From positions 1-58,648 of the forward strand of contig NZ_LJGU01000114.1 in NCBI RefSeq assembly GCF_001751245.1: a stretch of 58,648 nucleotides of DNA, given 5' to 3'. The translations under genes and the position numbers were made by a program. Positions within the stretch are counted from its first letter, which is position 1; the number at the start of each line of letters is the position of its first letter. The DNA is from Streptomyces oceani. Its GTDB lineage: Bacteria > Actinomycetota > Actinomycetes > Streptomycetales > Streptomycetaceae. Below are positions 14,573 to 22,780 of the stretch, piece by piece. Under the pieces are notes generated by a model. It did no database searches and was not told the origin of the DNA. It saw nothing but the letters and a program-made list of their open reading frames with translations.

Positions 14573-16798
14573 TCAGCCCGCGCTGTCCCGCTGAGTGCCC
14601 TCCCGGTACGCGGCACCGCTCGCCGCCCTGGCGGCCAGCGTGTCCGGGACGGCGAACCGCGGGCCGTACCGCTGCTCCAACTCCCGGGCGCGCGCGACGA
14701 ATCCGGCCGGCCCGCCGGCGTACCCGTCGATGTACTGCAGCACCCCGCCGGTCCACGGCGGGAAGCCGATGCCCATGAGGGAGCCGATGTTGGCGTCCGG
14801 AACGGAGGCCAACACCCCCTCCTCCAGACAGCGGACGCTGTCCAGCGCCTCCACGAAGAGCAGTCGCTCGGACAGCTCCCCCAGCTCCGCGGGAGCCCCC
14901 TCGCCGGTGAAGTGCTCGCGCAGTCCCGGCCACAGGCGCAGCCGCTTGCCGCTCTCGTCGTACTCGTAGAAGCCGGCGCCGCCGCTGCGCCCGGGCCGCC
15001 CGAACTCGTCCACCATCCGGTCGAGTACGGCGTCCCCGGGGTGCTCCGGCCAGCTCTGCCCAGCGGCCTCGACGGCCTGCCGGGTACGGTTCCGAATCTC
15101 CCGGGGCAGGGTCAGGGTGAGGTCATCCACCAGGGACAGCACCTTCGCCGGATAGCCGGCCTGCGCCGCCGCCTGCTCCACCGTCGCCGGCTCGACGCCC
15201 TCGGCGAGCATCGCGAGGCCCTCGTTGATGAAGTGCCCGATCACCCGGGAGGTGAAGAAACCACGCGAGTCGCCCACGACCACGGGCGTCTTGCGGATCC
15301 GCCGCACCAGGTCGAATGCACGCGCCAGGGCCTCGTCACCGGTCTCCCGCCCCCGAATGATCTCGACGAGCGGCATCTTGTCGACCGGCGAGAAGAAGTG
15401 CAGGCCGACGAAGTCGGACTGGCGCTTGACCCCGTCGGCCAGTTCGGTGATCGGCAGTGTCGAGGTGTTGGAGCACAGCAGCGCGTCGGGGGCGACGACG
15501 TCCTCGATCTCCTGGAAGACCCGGTGTTTCAACTCCGGGTCCTCGAAGACCGCCTCGATCACGACATCGCAGCCCGCCACGTCCCCGGGGTCGCCGGTGG
15601 GCCGGATCCGCTCCAGCAGCGCGGCACCCTGCTCCTCGGTCGTACGGCCTCGCGCGAGCGCCTTGGACACCAGGCCCTCGGAGTACTCCCTGCCCTTCTC
15701 GGCGGCCTCCCGGGAGACGTCCTTGAGTACCACCTCGAGCCCGGCACGTGCGCAGGAGTACGCGATGCCCGCGCCCATCATGCCGGCGCCGAGCACCGCG
15801 ACCCTGGCAGCCGGGCGCTCCTCGACGCCCTCGGGGCGGCTGGCGCCGGCGTTGACGGCCTGCAGGTCGAAGAAGAACGCCTGGATCATGTTCTTGGCGA
15901 TCTGCCCGGTCACCAACTCGGTGAAGTAGCGGGCCTCGACGACCTGCGCGGTCTCGAAGTCGACCTGGGAGCCCTCGACGGCGGCGGCCAGGATGTTGCG
16001 CTGGGCGGGGTACGGCGCCCCGCCGGTCTGCTTCGCCAGGTTCGCCGGGAAGGCTGGCAGGTTGGCGGCGAACTTGGCCTGTGCCGGCGTGCCGCCGGGG
16101 ATACGGTAGCCCTCGCGGTCCCAGGGCTGCGCGGACTCCGGGTGCGCGTCGACGTACGCGCGGGCCGCGGCGAGCAGTTCCTCCCCGGTGTCCACCACCT
16201 CGTGCACCAGCCCGACCTCGCGGGCCCGCGCGGGCGTGTGCCGCTGGCCCTGCAGCAGTACGTTGAGCAGTGCGTCGGTGACCCCCAGCAGCCGTACGGT
16301 ACGGGTCACGCCACCGCCGGCGGGCAGCAGCCCGAGGCTGGACTCGGGGCAGCCGATCCGGGAGCCGGGCGCGTCCAGGGCGACCCGGTGGTGGCAGGCG
16401 AGCGCGATCTCCAGGCCGCCGCCGAGGGCGGCGCCGTTCAGCGCGGCGACGACGGGTTTGCCCAGGGTCTCGATCCGCCGCAGGTTCCGCTTGACGTCCA
16501 TGCTCTTGGCGAACGCGCTCTCGGCGTCCTCGGGGCGTACGCGGATCAGTTCGTCCAGATCGCCGCCGGCGAAGAAGGTCTTCTTGGCGGAGGTGACGAT
16601 GATGCCCCGTACGGTGTCGCGTTCGGCCTCGAGCCGGTCGGCGACGGCGGTCAGGGACGCCTTGAAGGCGTCGTTCATGGTGTTGGCGGACTGTCGGGGA
16701 TCGTCCAGGACGAGGGTGACGACGCCGGTCTCGTCACGCTCCCAGCGGATCGTGGACTCCTGGGGGGCGGATGCCTCGGGGGTGCTGGATGGGGCCAT
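14573..16798 (-). CDS. fadB: bifunctional enoyl-CoA hydratase / 3-hydroxyacyl-CoA dehydrogenase (FadB type)
   Basis: A 741-residue fatty-acid oxidation protein. Residues 20-250 are a crotonase domain with the oxyanion hole in AALNGAALGGGLEIALACHHRVA and the catalytic Glu region GCPESSLGLLPAGGG. Residues 330-520 are a Rossmann 3-hydroxyacyl-CoA dehydrogenase (VAVLGAGMMGAGIAYSCARAG; SNTSTLPITELA; GLHFFSPVDKMPLVEII with the catalytic His). Residues 520-740 are the dimerisation domains. It hydrates enoyl-CoA and oxidises the L-3-hydroxyacyl-CoA with NAD+. It lies 58 nt after the thiolase gene, in the usual FadA-FadB operon order for actinomycetes. Confidence 0.95.
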   Translation of the reverse strand: MAPSSTPEASAPQESTIRWERDETGVVTLVLDDPRQSANTMNDAFKASLTAVADRLEAERDTVRGIIVTSAKKTFFAGGDLDELIRVRPEDAESAFAKSMDVKRNLRRIETLGKPVVAALNGAALGGGLEIALACHHRVALDAPGSRIGCPESSLGLLPAGGGVTRTVRLLGVTDALLNVLLQGQRHTPARAREVGLVHEVVDTGEELLAAARAYVDAHPESAQPWDREGYRIPGGTPAQAKFAANLPAFPANLAKQTGGAPYPAQRNILAAAVEGSQVDFETAQVVEARYFTELVTGQIAKNMIQAFFFDLQAVNAGASRPEGVEERPAARVAVLGAGMMGAGIAYSCARAGLEVVLKDVSREAAEKGREYSEGLVSKALARGRTTEEQGAALLERIRPTGDPGDVAGCDVVIEAVFEDPELKHRVFQEIEDVVAPDALLCSNTSTLPITELADGVKRQSDFVGLHFFSPVDKMPLVEIIRGRETGDEALARAFDLVRRIRKTPVVVGDSRGFFTSRVIGHFINEGLAMLAEGVEPATVEQAAAQAGYPAKVLSLVDDLTLTLPREIRNRTRQAVEAAGQSWPEHPGDAVLDRMVDEFGRPGRSGGAGFYEYDESGKRLRLWPGLREHFTGEGAPAELGELSERLLFVEALDSVRCLEEGVLASVPDANIGSLMGIGFPPWTGGVLQYIDGYAGGPAGFVARARELEQRYGPRFAVPDTLAARAASGAAYREGTQRDSAG

Positions 16799-16856
16799 GG
16801 TGGTGGGTCTCCGTAAGGGTTGGACGGCGGGGCCGGGGCGCGGGGTGCCGGACCGG

Positions 16857-18071
16857 TCAGAGGCGTTCGACGACGGTCGCGATGCCCATCCCGCCGCCGA
16901 CGCACAGGGTGGCCAGGCCGTACCGCTGGTCGCGGCGCTCGAGTTCGTCGACGAGGGTGCCGAGGATCATCGCGCCGGTGGCGCCGAGCGGGTGTCCCAT
17001 GGCGATGGCGCCGCCGTTCACGTTGACCTTCTCCAGTGGCAGGCCCATCTCCCGTACGAAGCGCAGGACGACGGCGGCGAAGGCTTCGTTGATCTCCACC
17101 AGGTCCATGTCCTCGATGGCCAGTCCGGCTTTGTCGAGGGCCTTACGGGTGGCCGGGGCGGGACCGGTGAGCATGATGGTGGGGTCGGCTCCGGAGACGG
17201 CGGCGGAGACGATCCGGGCCCGTGGGGTGAGGCCGTACCGACTGCCGACCGCTTCGTTGCCGATCGCCACCAGCGCCGAACCGTCCACGATGCCGGAGGA
17301 GTTGCCGGCATGGTGCACATGCTCGACGGCCTCCACCCAGTGGTACTTCTGCAGCGCGACGGCGTCGAAACCGCCCGTCTCCCCGATGGTGGCGAACGAC
17401 GGCTTGAGTGCGGCCAGCGAGTCCGCGGTGGTGCCGGGCCGGATGTGCTCGTCCCGGTCCAGCACGGTCAGGCCGCTACGGTCGGCCACCGGCACGACGG
17501 ACCGCTCGAAGCGACCGTCCTTCCAGGCCGCGGCGGCGCGCTCCTGGGACAGCGCGGCGAATTCGTCGACGTCCCGGCGGCTGAATCCCTCGACGGTGGC
17601 GATCAGGTCGGCGCCGATGCCCTGGGGCACGAAGCCGGTGTCGAAGCTGGTCATCGGGTCCATCGCCCAGGCACCGCCGTCACTGCCGATCGGCACCCGG
17701 GACATGGACTCGACGCCACCCGCGAGGATCAGATCCTCCCAGCCGGAACGCACCTTCGCGGCGGCGAGGTTGACCGCCTCCAGTCCGGAGGCACAGAACC
17801 GGTTCTCCTGTACGCCGGCCACCGTGTCCGGCAGGCCCGCCGCGATCGCCGCCGTCTTGGCGATGTCGGAGCCCTGGTCGCCGAGCGGGCTGACCACGCC
17901 GAGCACCACGTCGTCGATGGCGGCCGGGTCCAGGCCCGGGAAGCGCCGCCGGAGCTCCCGGATCAGCCCGGTCACCAGGTCGATGGGCTTGGTGCCGTGC
18001 AGCGCGCCGTTCGGCTTGCCGCGTCCTCGCGGGGTGCGGACGGCTTCGTACAGGAACGCTTCCGTGGTCAT
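16857..18071 (-). CDS. fadA: acetyl-CoA C-acyltransferase (thiolase, FadA type)
   Basis: A 404-residue thiolase. The acyl-accepting Cys is in [13 protein letters not shown] (about residue 91), the His in [15 protein letters not shown] (about residue 360) and the second Cys in LCVGGGMG near the C-terminus. It cleaves 3-ketoacyl-CoA to acetyl-CoA and a shortened acyl-CoA, the last step after FadB. It is the upstream partner of fadB in one transcript, with a 190-nt gap to the CoA-transferase-family gene before it. Confidence 0.95.
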   Translation of the reverse strand: MTTEAFLYEAVRTPRGRGKPNGALHGTKPIDLVTGLIRELRRRFPGLDPAAIDDVVLGVVSPLGDQGSDIAKTAAIAAGLPDTVAGVQENRFCASGLEAVNLAAAKVRSGWEDLILAGGVESMSRVPIGSDGGAWAMDPMTSFDTGFVPQGIGADLIATVEGFSRRDVDEFAALSQERAAAAWKDGRFERSVVPVADRSGLTVLDRDEHIRPGTTADSLAALKPSFATIGETGGFDAVALQKYHWVEAVEHVHHAGNSSGIVDGSALVAIGNEAVGSRYGLTPRARIVSAAVSGADPTIMLTGPAPATRKALDKAGLAIEDMDLVEINEAFAAVVLRFVREMGLPLEKVNVNGGAIAMGHPLGATGAMILGTLVDELERRDQRYGLATLCVGGGMGIATVVERL

Positions 18072-18261
18072 GGTGTGCGACCTTTCGAAGGGGCGAGTCG
18101 TGGGATGGGGCGGATCGTGGTGTGCCTAGCTCGGCGTGCGCACCGCTGTGGGCGCGAGGTACGGGGCGCGTGTGGCGGGCGGCCGGCTCCCGCAGGCGTA
18201 CGGGTCCCCACCCTCCAGGATGCCGCTGAGCGCGCACGCGGGCGTACGCCGTATGCACCGC

Positions 18262-19428
18262 TCATGTCGGCTCCTGAGCCAGGGCCGGCACGTCCCAGTC
18301 CCGCGCGACCTCGGCACCGTCCGCACCGGGGCGGGCCGGCGGCCTACGCAGGGCGCCCGGGGTGGCGGAGAACCGCGGGGCCGGCGCCGGCTGCACCTGC
18401 CCGGCGTGCTCGACGAAGGTGCCCCGAGCCGCGAGGTGCGGGTGCTCGGGCGCCTCGCCGAGGGCGAGCACCGGGGCCACGCAGGCGTCCGAGTCGGCGA
18501 AGATCCGCGTCCACTCCTCCCGGCTGCGGGTGCGGAAGCGCCCGGCGATCGCCTCACGCAACGCGTCCCAGCCGTCGAGGTCCTCACGCGAGGGCGTGTC
18601 GGCGGGCAGTCCGAGCAGCTCGACGAACTCCGCGTAGAACCGCGGCTCCAGGGCGCCAACCGCCATGTGGCCGCCGTCGCGCGTCTCGTACGTGCCGTAG
18701 AACGGGCTGCCACCGTCCAGCAGGTTGCTGCCGCGCCGATCCTGCCAACTGCCGGCGGCGAGCATGGCGTGGATCATGGTGGAGAGGTGACTGGTCCCGT
18801 CCACGATCGCCGCGTCCACCACCTGGCCGGCTCCGCCCTCCGCCTGCGCGTGCCGCAGCGCCGCGAGCACGCCGACCACCAGGTACAGCGAGCCGCCCGC
18901 GTAGTCCCCCAGTAGGTTCGCCGGGGGGTACGGCGGTCCGCCGGCCGGGCCGGCGAGGCCGAGCGCGCCGGTCACGGCGGTGTAGCCGATGTCGTGTCCG
19001 GCGCGGGACGCCAGCGGGCCGTCCTGTCCCCAGCCGGTCATCCGCCCGTAGACCAGCCGGGGATTACGTGCCAGGCAGGGGTCCGGGCCGATACCGAGCC
19101 GCTCGGCCACGCCGGGGCGGTATCCCTCCAGTAGGATGTCGGCGCGCTCGGCGAGGTCCAGCACGACGGCGGGACCGCGCGTGCTCTTCAGGTCGACGAC
19201 CACCGAGCGCTTGTTCCGGTTGGTGAGGTCGGCTTCCGGGTCGACGCCCAGGGCCGGCCCGCCGGGGCGGTCGACCCGTACGACGTCGGCGCCCAGGTCG
19301 GCGAGCAGCATCGCGGCGAACGGGCCGGGGCCGATCCCGGCGATCTCCACCACCCGGAGTCCGGCCAGCGGACCAGGCCGGTCGTCCTCCCCGGGAGCGT
19401 CACCCGCCGTGCTGGAGTCCGCGGTCAT
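18262..19428 (-). CDS. CaiB/BaiF CoA-transferase family protein, alpha-methylacyl-CoA racemase-like
   Basis: A 388-residue family III CoA-transferase. It begins after a 20-residue polar leader with LAGLRVVEIAGIGPGPFAAMLLADLGADVVRVDRP. The motif ASRAGHDIGYTAVTGAL (His) and NLLGDYAGGSLYLVVG (Asp) correspond to the catalytic His126 and Asp156 of Mycobacterium Mcr, which favours the racemase function over a formyl or carnitine CoA-transferase. Such an enzyme epimerises 2-methylacyl-CoA so that beta-oxidation of methyl-branched acids can proceed, fitting the FadA/FadB genes downstream on the same strand. Confidence 0.88.
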   Translation of the reverse strand: MTADSSTAGDAPGEDDRPGPLAGLRVVEIAGIGPGPFAAMLLADLGADVVRVDRPGGPALGVDPEADLTNRNKRSVVVDLKSTRGPAVVLDLAERADILLEGYRPGVAERLGIGPDPCLARNPRLVYGRMTGWGQDGPLASRAGHDIGYTAVTGALGLAGPAGGPPYPPANLLGDYAGGSLYLVVGVLAALRHAQAEGGAGQVVDAAIVDGTSHLSTMIHAMLAAGSWQDRRGSNLLDGGSPFYGTYETRDGGHMAVGALEPRFYAEFVELLGLPADTPSREDLDGWDALREAIAGRFRTRSREEWTRIFADSDACVAPVLALGEAPEHPHLAARGTFVEHAGQVQPAPAPRFSATPGALRRPPARPGADGAEVARDWDVPALAQEPT

Positions 19429-19453
19429 GTGGAGGATCCTCGCTGCCGTGACA

Positions 19454-19468
19454 GTGTTGATGTAACAC
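19454..19468. promoter_or_regulatory. dyad operator in front of the racemase-family gene
   Basis: GTGTT (19454-19458) and AACAC (19464-19468) form a perfect dyad with a 5-bp spacer, starting 25 bp before the ATG of the CoA-transferase family gene. It probably overlaps the promoter and would let an acyl-CoA-responsive repressor of TetR type control the beta-oxidation block. The regulator is not identified. Confidence 0.45.
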
Positions 19469-19534
19469 CGGTGATGCTATGAACGGGCGTGGCCCTTCCA
19501 CAAGACCCGCCAGTAACTTGTGCGGTGGGGCCTG

Positions 19535-19600
19535 CTAGCGCTCGTCGGGGTCGGGGAGTTGGTCGAGTCGGCTCAGCAGCGCCTTCGGGGCGATGATGCG
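19535..19600 (-). pseudogene. severed C-terminal end of the MmcQ/YjbR gene
   Basis: Read on the minus strand this segment encodes RIIAPKALLSRLDQLPDPDER and a TAG stop, 21 residues. It is the natural ending of MmcQ/YjbR proteins (…ESYRxxAPKxL…). The front of the same gene, ending in ESY, lies at 21377-21736, with the IS element exactly between. Joining 21377 to 19600 restores an uninterrupted frame, so the gene was split by transposition rather than by recombination. Confidence 0.85.
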
Positions 19601-19760
19601 TTGACGTGCTCCCTGGCCTAAAGTTCAGGGATTCCGGCCTGGGTCTTCTGACCCTTCCGGGGGCTTCCTGCTTCATCGCGCTGCGCGGGCACGTGTGCCC
19701 GTCTTACCGGCGCTCCACAGGCGTTTGGCGTCTCCGCCCGTCCGGCGGCGATACGGCGTC
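19601..19760 (-). ncRNA. putative TnpB guide RNA (omegaRNA/reRNA) locus
   Basis: TnpB elements make a guide RNA from the 3' end of tnpB through the right end of the element, with the guide taken from flanking DNA. Here that region runs from the last tnpB codons to 19601 on the minus strand and includes a CCCTG/CAGGG hairpin near 19611-19630. The guide would begin at 19600 with CGCATCATCGCCCCG, inside the broken mmcQ gene. The 5' boundary is a guess; the assignment is inferred from the element's architecture. Confidence 0.4.
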
Positions 19761-20860
19761 CTTCGAAGAGGACGTTGCGGGCTGCGTTGTGGTCGCGGTC
19801 ATGCGCGGTGCCGCACGCGCCGCACGTCCACTCCCGGACGTGCAGGGGCTTGGGGCCGTCCCGGAATCCGCAGGCCGAGCAGGCCTGAGAGGACGGGAGC
19901 GCACGGTCCACCTTGGCGAAGGTGCGACCGTGCTTGACTGCCTTGTACTCCAGCATGCCGACGAACGCGGACCATCCCGCGTCGTGCACGGACTTGGCGA
20001 GCCGGGTGCGGCCGAGGCCGGACACCGCGAGGTCTTCCACATACACCGCTTGGTTGTCGCGAATGATCTGTGTGGATGCCTTGTGGTGCCAGTCCCGGCG
20101 CCGGTCCGCCACCTTGGTGTGCTGGCGTGCGACCTTCACGCGGGCTTTGGCCCGGTTCTTCGATCCCTTGGCCTTGCGGGACAGCTCCCGCTGAAGACGC
20201 TTGAGTTTCTTCTCCGCCCTGCGCAGGAAGCGTGGGCTGTCGATCTTGCTGCCGTCGGACAGGACGGCGAAGGCGGACAGGCCGAGGTCGATACCGGCGT
20301 CGGTCTCCAGCTCAGGCAAGATGTCCGGTTCGGTGTCCACGACGAAGCTGAGGAAGTATCGGCCGGAGCTGTCCTTGGTGACGGTCAGGGACGTGGGTGC
20401 GGCCGGAAGCCAGCGGGACCACGTGACCTTGAGGTTGCCGACCTTTGCCACGTACACCGTGCCGTCGCCCTGGAGGCAGAAGGCGTTGGTGTTGAGGCGG
20501 ATCGACTGCCGGGTGTCCTTTTTCGACTTGTAGCGGGGGAGGTCCGGCCTTGCGGCCCTGCCGCTTGCCCTTGAGGCTGTCGAAGAAGTTCTTGTAGGCG
20601 GTGTCGAGGTCGCGAAGGGACTGTTGCAGGACGACCGCTGACACATCGGCGAGCCAGGCGCGTTCCTCAGTGCGCTTGGCCTGGGTGAGGCGAAGCCGGG
20701 ACAACTCGGCCGACTGCACATACGGCAGCCCCGCCACGTGCGCTTGCTTCCGGTCGCGCAGGCAGTCGTTCCACACCACGCGGGCGCACCCGAACGCCTG
20801 GGCCAGCGCACGGCGCTGCGGGGCGTTTGGGTAGGCCCGGTAGTTGTAGCGGAGGTGCAT
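19618..20860 (-). pseudogene. tnpB: tnpB, RNA-guided RuvC-type nuclease, one frameshift
   Basis: The protein begins MHLRYNYRAYPNAPQRR, a typical TnpB N-terminus, at ATG 20860. That frame continues through VVLQQSLRDLDTAYKNFF and is lost near 20540-20550 in a C/G-rich run. The remainder is intact in another frame: LPRYKSKKD, then the RuvC motifs GIDLGLSAFAVLSDG (Asp), VYVEDLAVSGLG (Glu) and DRDHNAARNVL (Asp), with the zinc ribbon CSACG…CGACG between the last two. Catalytic residues are therefore present but not in one frame. A single-base insertion/deletion, or a sequencing error, would explain it. Confidence 0.85.
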
Positions 20861-20936
20861 GACCGGGATCCTACCTACGATTGGCCTCATAACGGGACAG
20901 AACGATTACAGGCGTGGGAGACACGTAGTCTCGGCG

Positions 20937-21304
20937 ATGCATGTGCACTTGGTCTTCGTGACGAAGTACCGGCGCGGGGTGTTCAACGACGAGTGCTGAC
21001 GCGCTGCGAAGAGATCATGCGCAAGGTCTGCGAGGACTTCGAAGCGGAGCTGAAGGAGTTCAACGGCGAACGCGATCACGTCCACCTCCTGGTGCACTAC
21101 CCGCCCAAGGTCGCCGTCTCGAAGCTGGTTAACAGCCTCAAGCGCGTCTCCGCCCGCCGGATACAGCAGGAGTTCACCGGCCAGATCAACCACGCCATCA
21201 TGCACGCGCACCTGTGGTCACCCTCGTACTTCTCGGCCTCATGTGGCGAAGCACCGTTGGCAATCGTCCACCAGTACATCGAGCAGCAAAAACGTCCGCT
21301 CTAA
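20937..21304 (+). pseudogene. tnpA: tnpA, Y1 HUH transposase of IS200/IS605, one frameshift
   Basis: The first frame reads MHVHLVFVTKYRRGVFNDE and hits TGA at 20997-20999. Deletion of one base near 20990-20994 would join it to LTRCEEIMRKVCEDFEAELKEF, after which the rest is intact. The HUH motif is HVHLLVHYPPK and the C-terminal helix IVHQYIEQQKRPL carries the catalytic Tyr region. The usual first ~15 residues before HLVFVTKYRRG are present in frame (RRGRHVVSA) but without a good start codon. Length otherwise matches the family. Confidence 0.85.
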
Positions 21305-21330
21305 AGTGCACCTCAGAGCAGTCTTGAGAT

Positions 21331-21366
21331 GCATTCATCCCCGGCGTGAACACCGGGGATGAATGC
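21331..21366. repeat. terminal hairpin of the IS element
   Basis: GCATTCATCCCCGG (21331-21344) and CCGGGGATGAATGC (21353-21366) form a perfect 14-bp stem with an 8-nt loop. Subterminal hairpins of this type are the TnpA recognition structures of IS200/IS605 elements. It lies 10 nt from the element boundary at 21376. Confidence 0.85.
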
Positions 21367-21736
21367 AAGAGTCCCGGTAACTCTCCAACACCCAGTCGCA
21401 CAGCAGATCCACGGCGGGCGCCTCCCGCCCCGCCAGCGGTATGGTGACCCATCCGGACCGGCCGAGGCCGTATCCGGACGGGGCCGCGGCGGGGAAGCTC
21501 AGCGCGTGGGCGTGCGCGTCGGGGTCCCGGAGCTTGACGGTCACCCGGGGCGCGTGGCCGCCTCGCACGCCGCCGAGGAACACGAAGATCTTCCTGTTGA
21601 CCTTGGCCACGGCATCCTCGCCCCAGGGAAACTCCTCCACCGCCTCCGGCAGTTCCAGCGCGAAGGCGCGTACGGCCTCCCGTGCCCTTAGCGCCTCACG
21701 CGCCTCGCCTTCCGGCGGCGGTGTCTTCCCGGTCAC
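21335..21736 (-). pseudogene. MmcQ/YjbR family gene, 3' end displaced by the IS insertion
   Basis: The protein starts with GTG at 21736. The segment up to ESY (119 residues) is a normal MmcQ/YjbR DNA-binding-like domain: ELPEAVEEFPWGEDAVAKVNRKIFVFLGG near the N-terminus, and GWVTIPL plus LLCDWVLESY near the end. From 21376 the frame runs into the IS and adds 13 foreign residues (RDSCIHPRCSRRG) before a stop at 21335. The lost C-terminal helix is at 19535-19600. The truncated protein may still fold; the family's function is unclear. Confidence 0.85.
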
Positions 21737-21821
21737 GGGGCGAACCTAGCCTCGGCGGTTGAGCTCGCACCGCGGGGCTGCTCTGGCCGTGGACCGGTCA
21801 ATCCCCATCCGGGCGAGCCCC

Positions 21822-22664
21822 TCATGGCCCATCCACCGTACGTTCGATCATGTACTCGACGCTGTCGAGGAGACGGTCCAGCACACGGTCGAAATCGGTC
21901 CCCTCGTCGAAGGCCCCCGCGAGGTACACACGTGTCATGCTCGGGTAGCGCTCGGCGTCGAAGTACGTCTCCCAGAACCCGCTCCGGTCCCGCCAGTACT
22001 CGCCGTAACCCTGACCGGTCGCCTCGCTCTCGGCGGCTTCGCGTGCCGCGGTGGAGGCGAGTCCCCAGACGAACCCGTTGACGAGTTCGAGCACTTCGAC
22101 CACCCGCTGCTCGGGCAGCCCGGTGTCGATGAGCGTACGCAGTCCGGCCTCCTCCGCGTCGAGGACGTGCGGAGCCAGGGGCAGGCGATCGCGGTTCAGC
22201 GCAACGATCCACGAGTGCCGCCGGAAGAGGGCGTACGTCTGTCGCGCGTGCTGCTCCAGCGCGGGGCGCCAGTCGGCATCCGAGCCGGGCAGCTCGAGGG
22301 ACGCGTAGGCGCGGTCGATCATGAGGTCAACGAGCTCGCTCCGACCGGGCACGTAGGTGTACAGGGACATAGCGCCGACGCCGAGTCGTGCCGCGACACC
22401 GCGCATCGAGAGTGAGTCGAGTCCCGATTCCTGCACGAGGTCGATCGCCGCGTCGACGACGGCGTCCTGGTTCAGCCGTGCCTTGCGCCCGAGCGTGGAG
22501 GGCGCGGGCGGGTCCCACAGGAGGGCGAACCGACGGGCGATCGCCGCCGCTTCCGGGGACGTCGACGCTCCGCCCGACTCGGAGGTCACCTCGGAACCCG
22601 GGTCACCTCCCGGAGCATCGGGTGCCCTCCCCGGTGCGGGGAACTTCTGTCCTCTGTTGGCCAC
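21822..22664 (-). CDS. TetR-family regulator of the adjacent ABC exporter
   Basis: A 280-residue TetR_C-class repressor. The helix-turn-helix lies near residues 65-110, with SMRGVAAR followed by LGVGAMSLYTYVPGRSELVD. The ligand domain has the FDAERYPSMTRVYLAG element also seen in the regulator at 12762. GTG 22664 is taken as start because the 27 residues that an earlier start would add overlap the promoter region and lack family similarity. It is divergent from a DrrA/DrrB-like ABC exporter, with an 11-bp inverted repeat between them, the usual repressor/exporter layout. Confidence 0.87.
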   Translation of the reverse strand: MANRGQKFPAPGRAPDAPGGDPGSEVTSESGGASTSPEAAAIARRFALLWDPPAPSTLGRKARLNQDAVVDAAIDLVQESGLDSLSMRGVAARLGVGAMSLYTYVPGRSELVDLMIDRAYASLELPGSDADWRPALEQHARQTYALFRRHSWIVALNRDRLPLAPHVLDAEEAGLRTLIDTGLPEQRVVEVLELVNGFVWGLASTAAREAAESEATGQGYGEYWRDRSGFWETYFDAERYPSMTRVYLAGAFDEGTDFDRVLDRLLDSVEYMIERTVDGP

Positions 22665-22719
22665 GCAACCAGTCTTCCAGACCTCCGATACGGGAGGCGC
22701 CGGACTCGGCACACATTCC

Positions 22720-22765
22720 CGTACGCCGTATGCTAACTTGCCCACATGTTTCAGTACGGCGTACG
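22720..22765. promoter_or_regulatory. paired inverted-repeat operator between tetR and the ABC genes
   Basis: CGTACGCCGTA (22720-22730) and TACGGCGTACG (22755-22765) are perfect 11-bp inverted repeats with centres 35 bp apart. Each copy is itself close to palindromic. They bracket TATGCTAACTT, a plausible -10 region. Two repressor dimers could occupy them and block both divergent promoters. Confidence 0.6.
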
Positions 22766-22780
22766 CGAATTGGGGATCGC

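Larger units (their letters stand above)
19601..21376. mobile_element. IS200/IS605-family element (divergent tnpA/tnpB), 1776 bp
   Basis: The ends were set from the interrupted gene. On the minus strand the 5' flank ends in TTAC (complement of 21377-21380) and the element's other end finishes in TCAA (complement of 19601-19604), after which the mmcQ frame resumes with CGC. TTAC and TCAA are the left and right cleavage sites known for IS608, and there is no target duplication, as expected for Y1 HUH transposition. A 14-bp perfect hairpin lies 10 nt inside the tnpA-side end. The two genes diverge from the middle: tnpA toward 21376 and tnpB toward 19601. Both are frameshifted, so the copy is not autonomous. 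Confidence 0.9.

Noticed and set aside
14912..19226. Very long open frames on the plus strand opposite fadB, fadA and the racemase gene
   Set aside because: They are antisense shadows produced by high GC at third positions. The translations are low-complexity and lack motifs, while the minus-strand genes show complete catalytic motifs.
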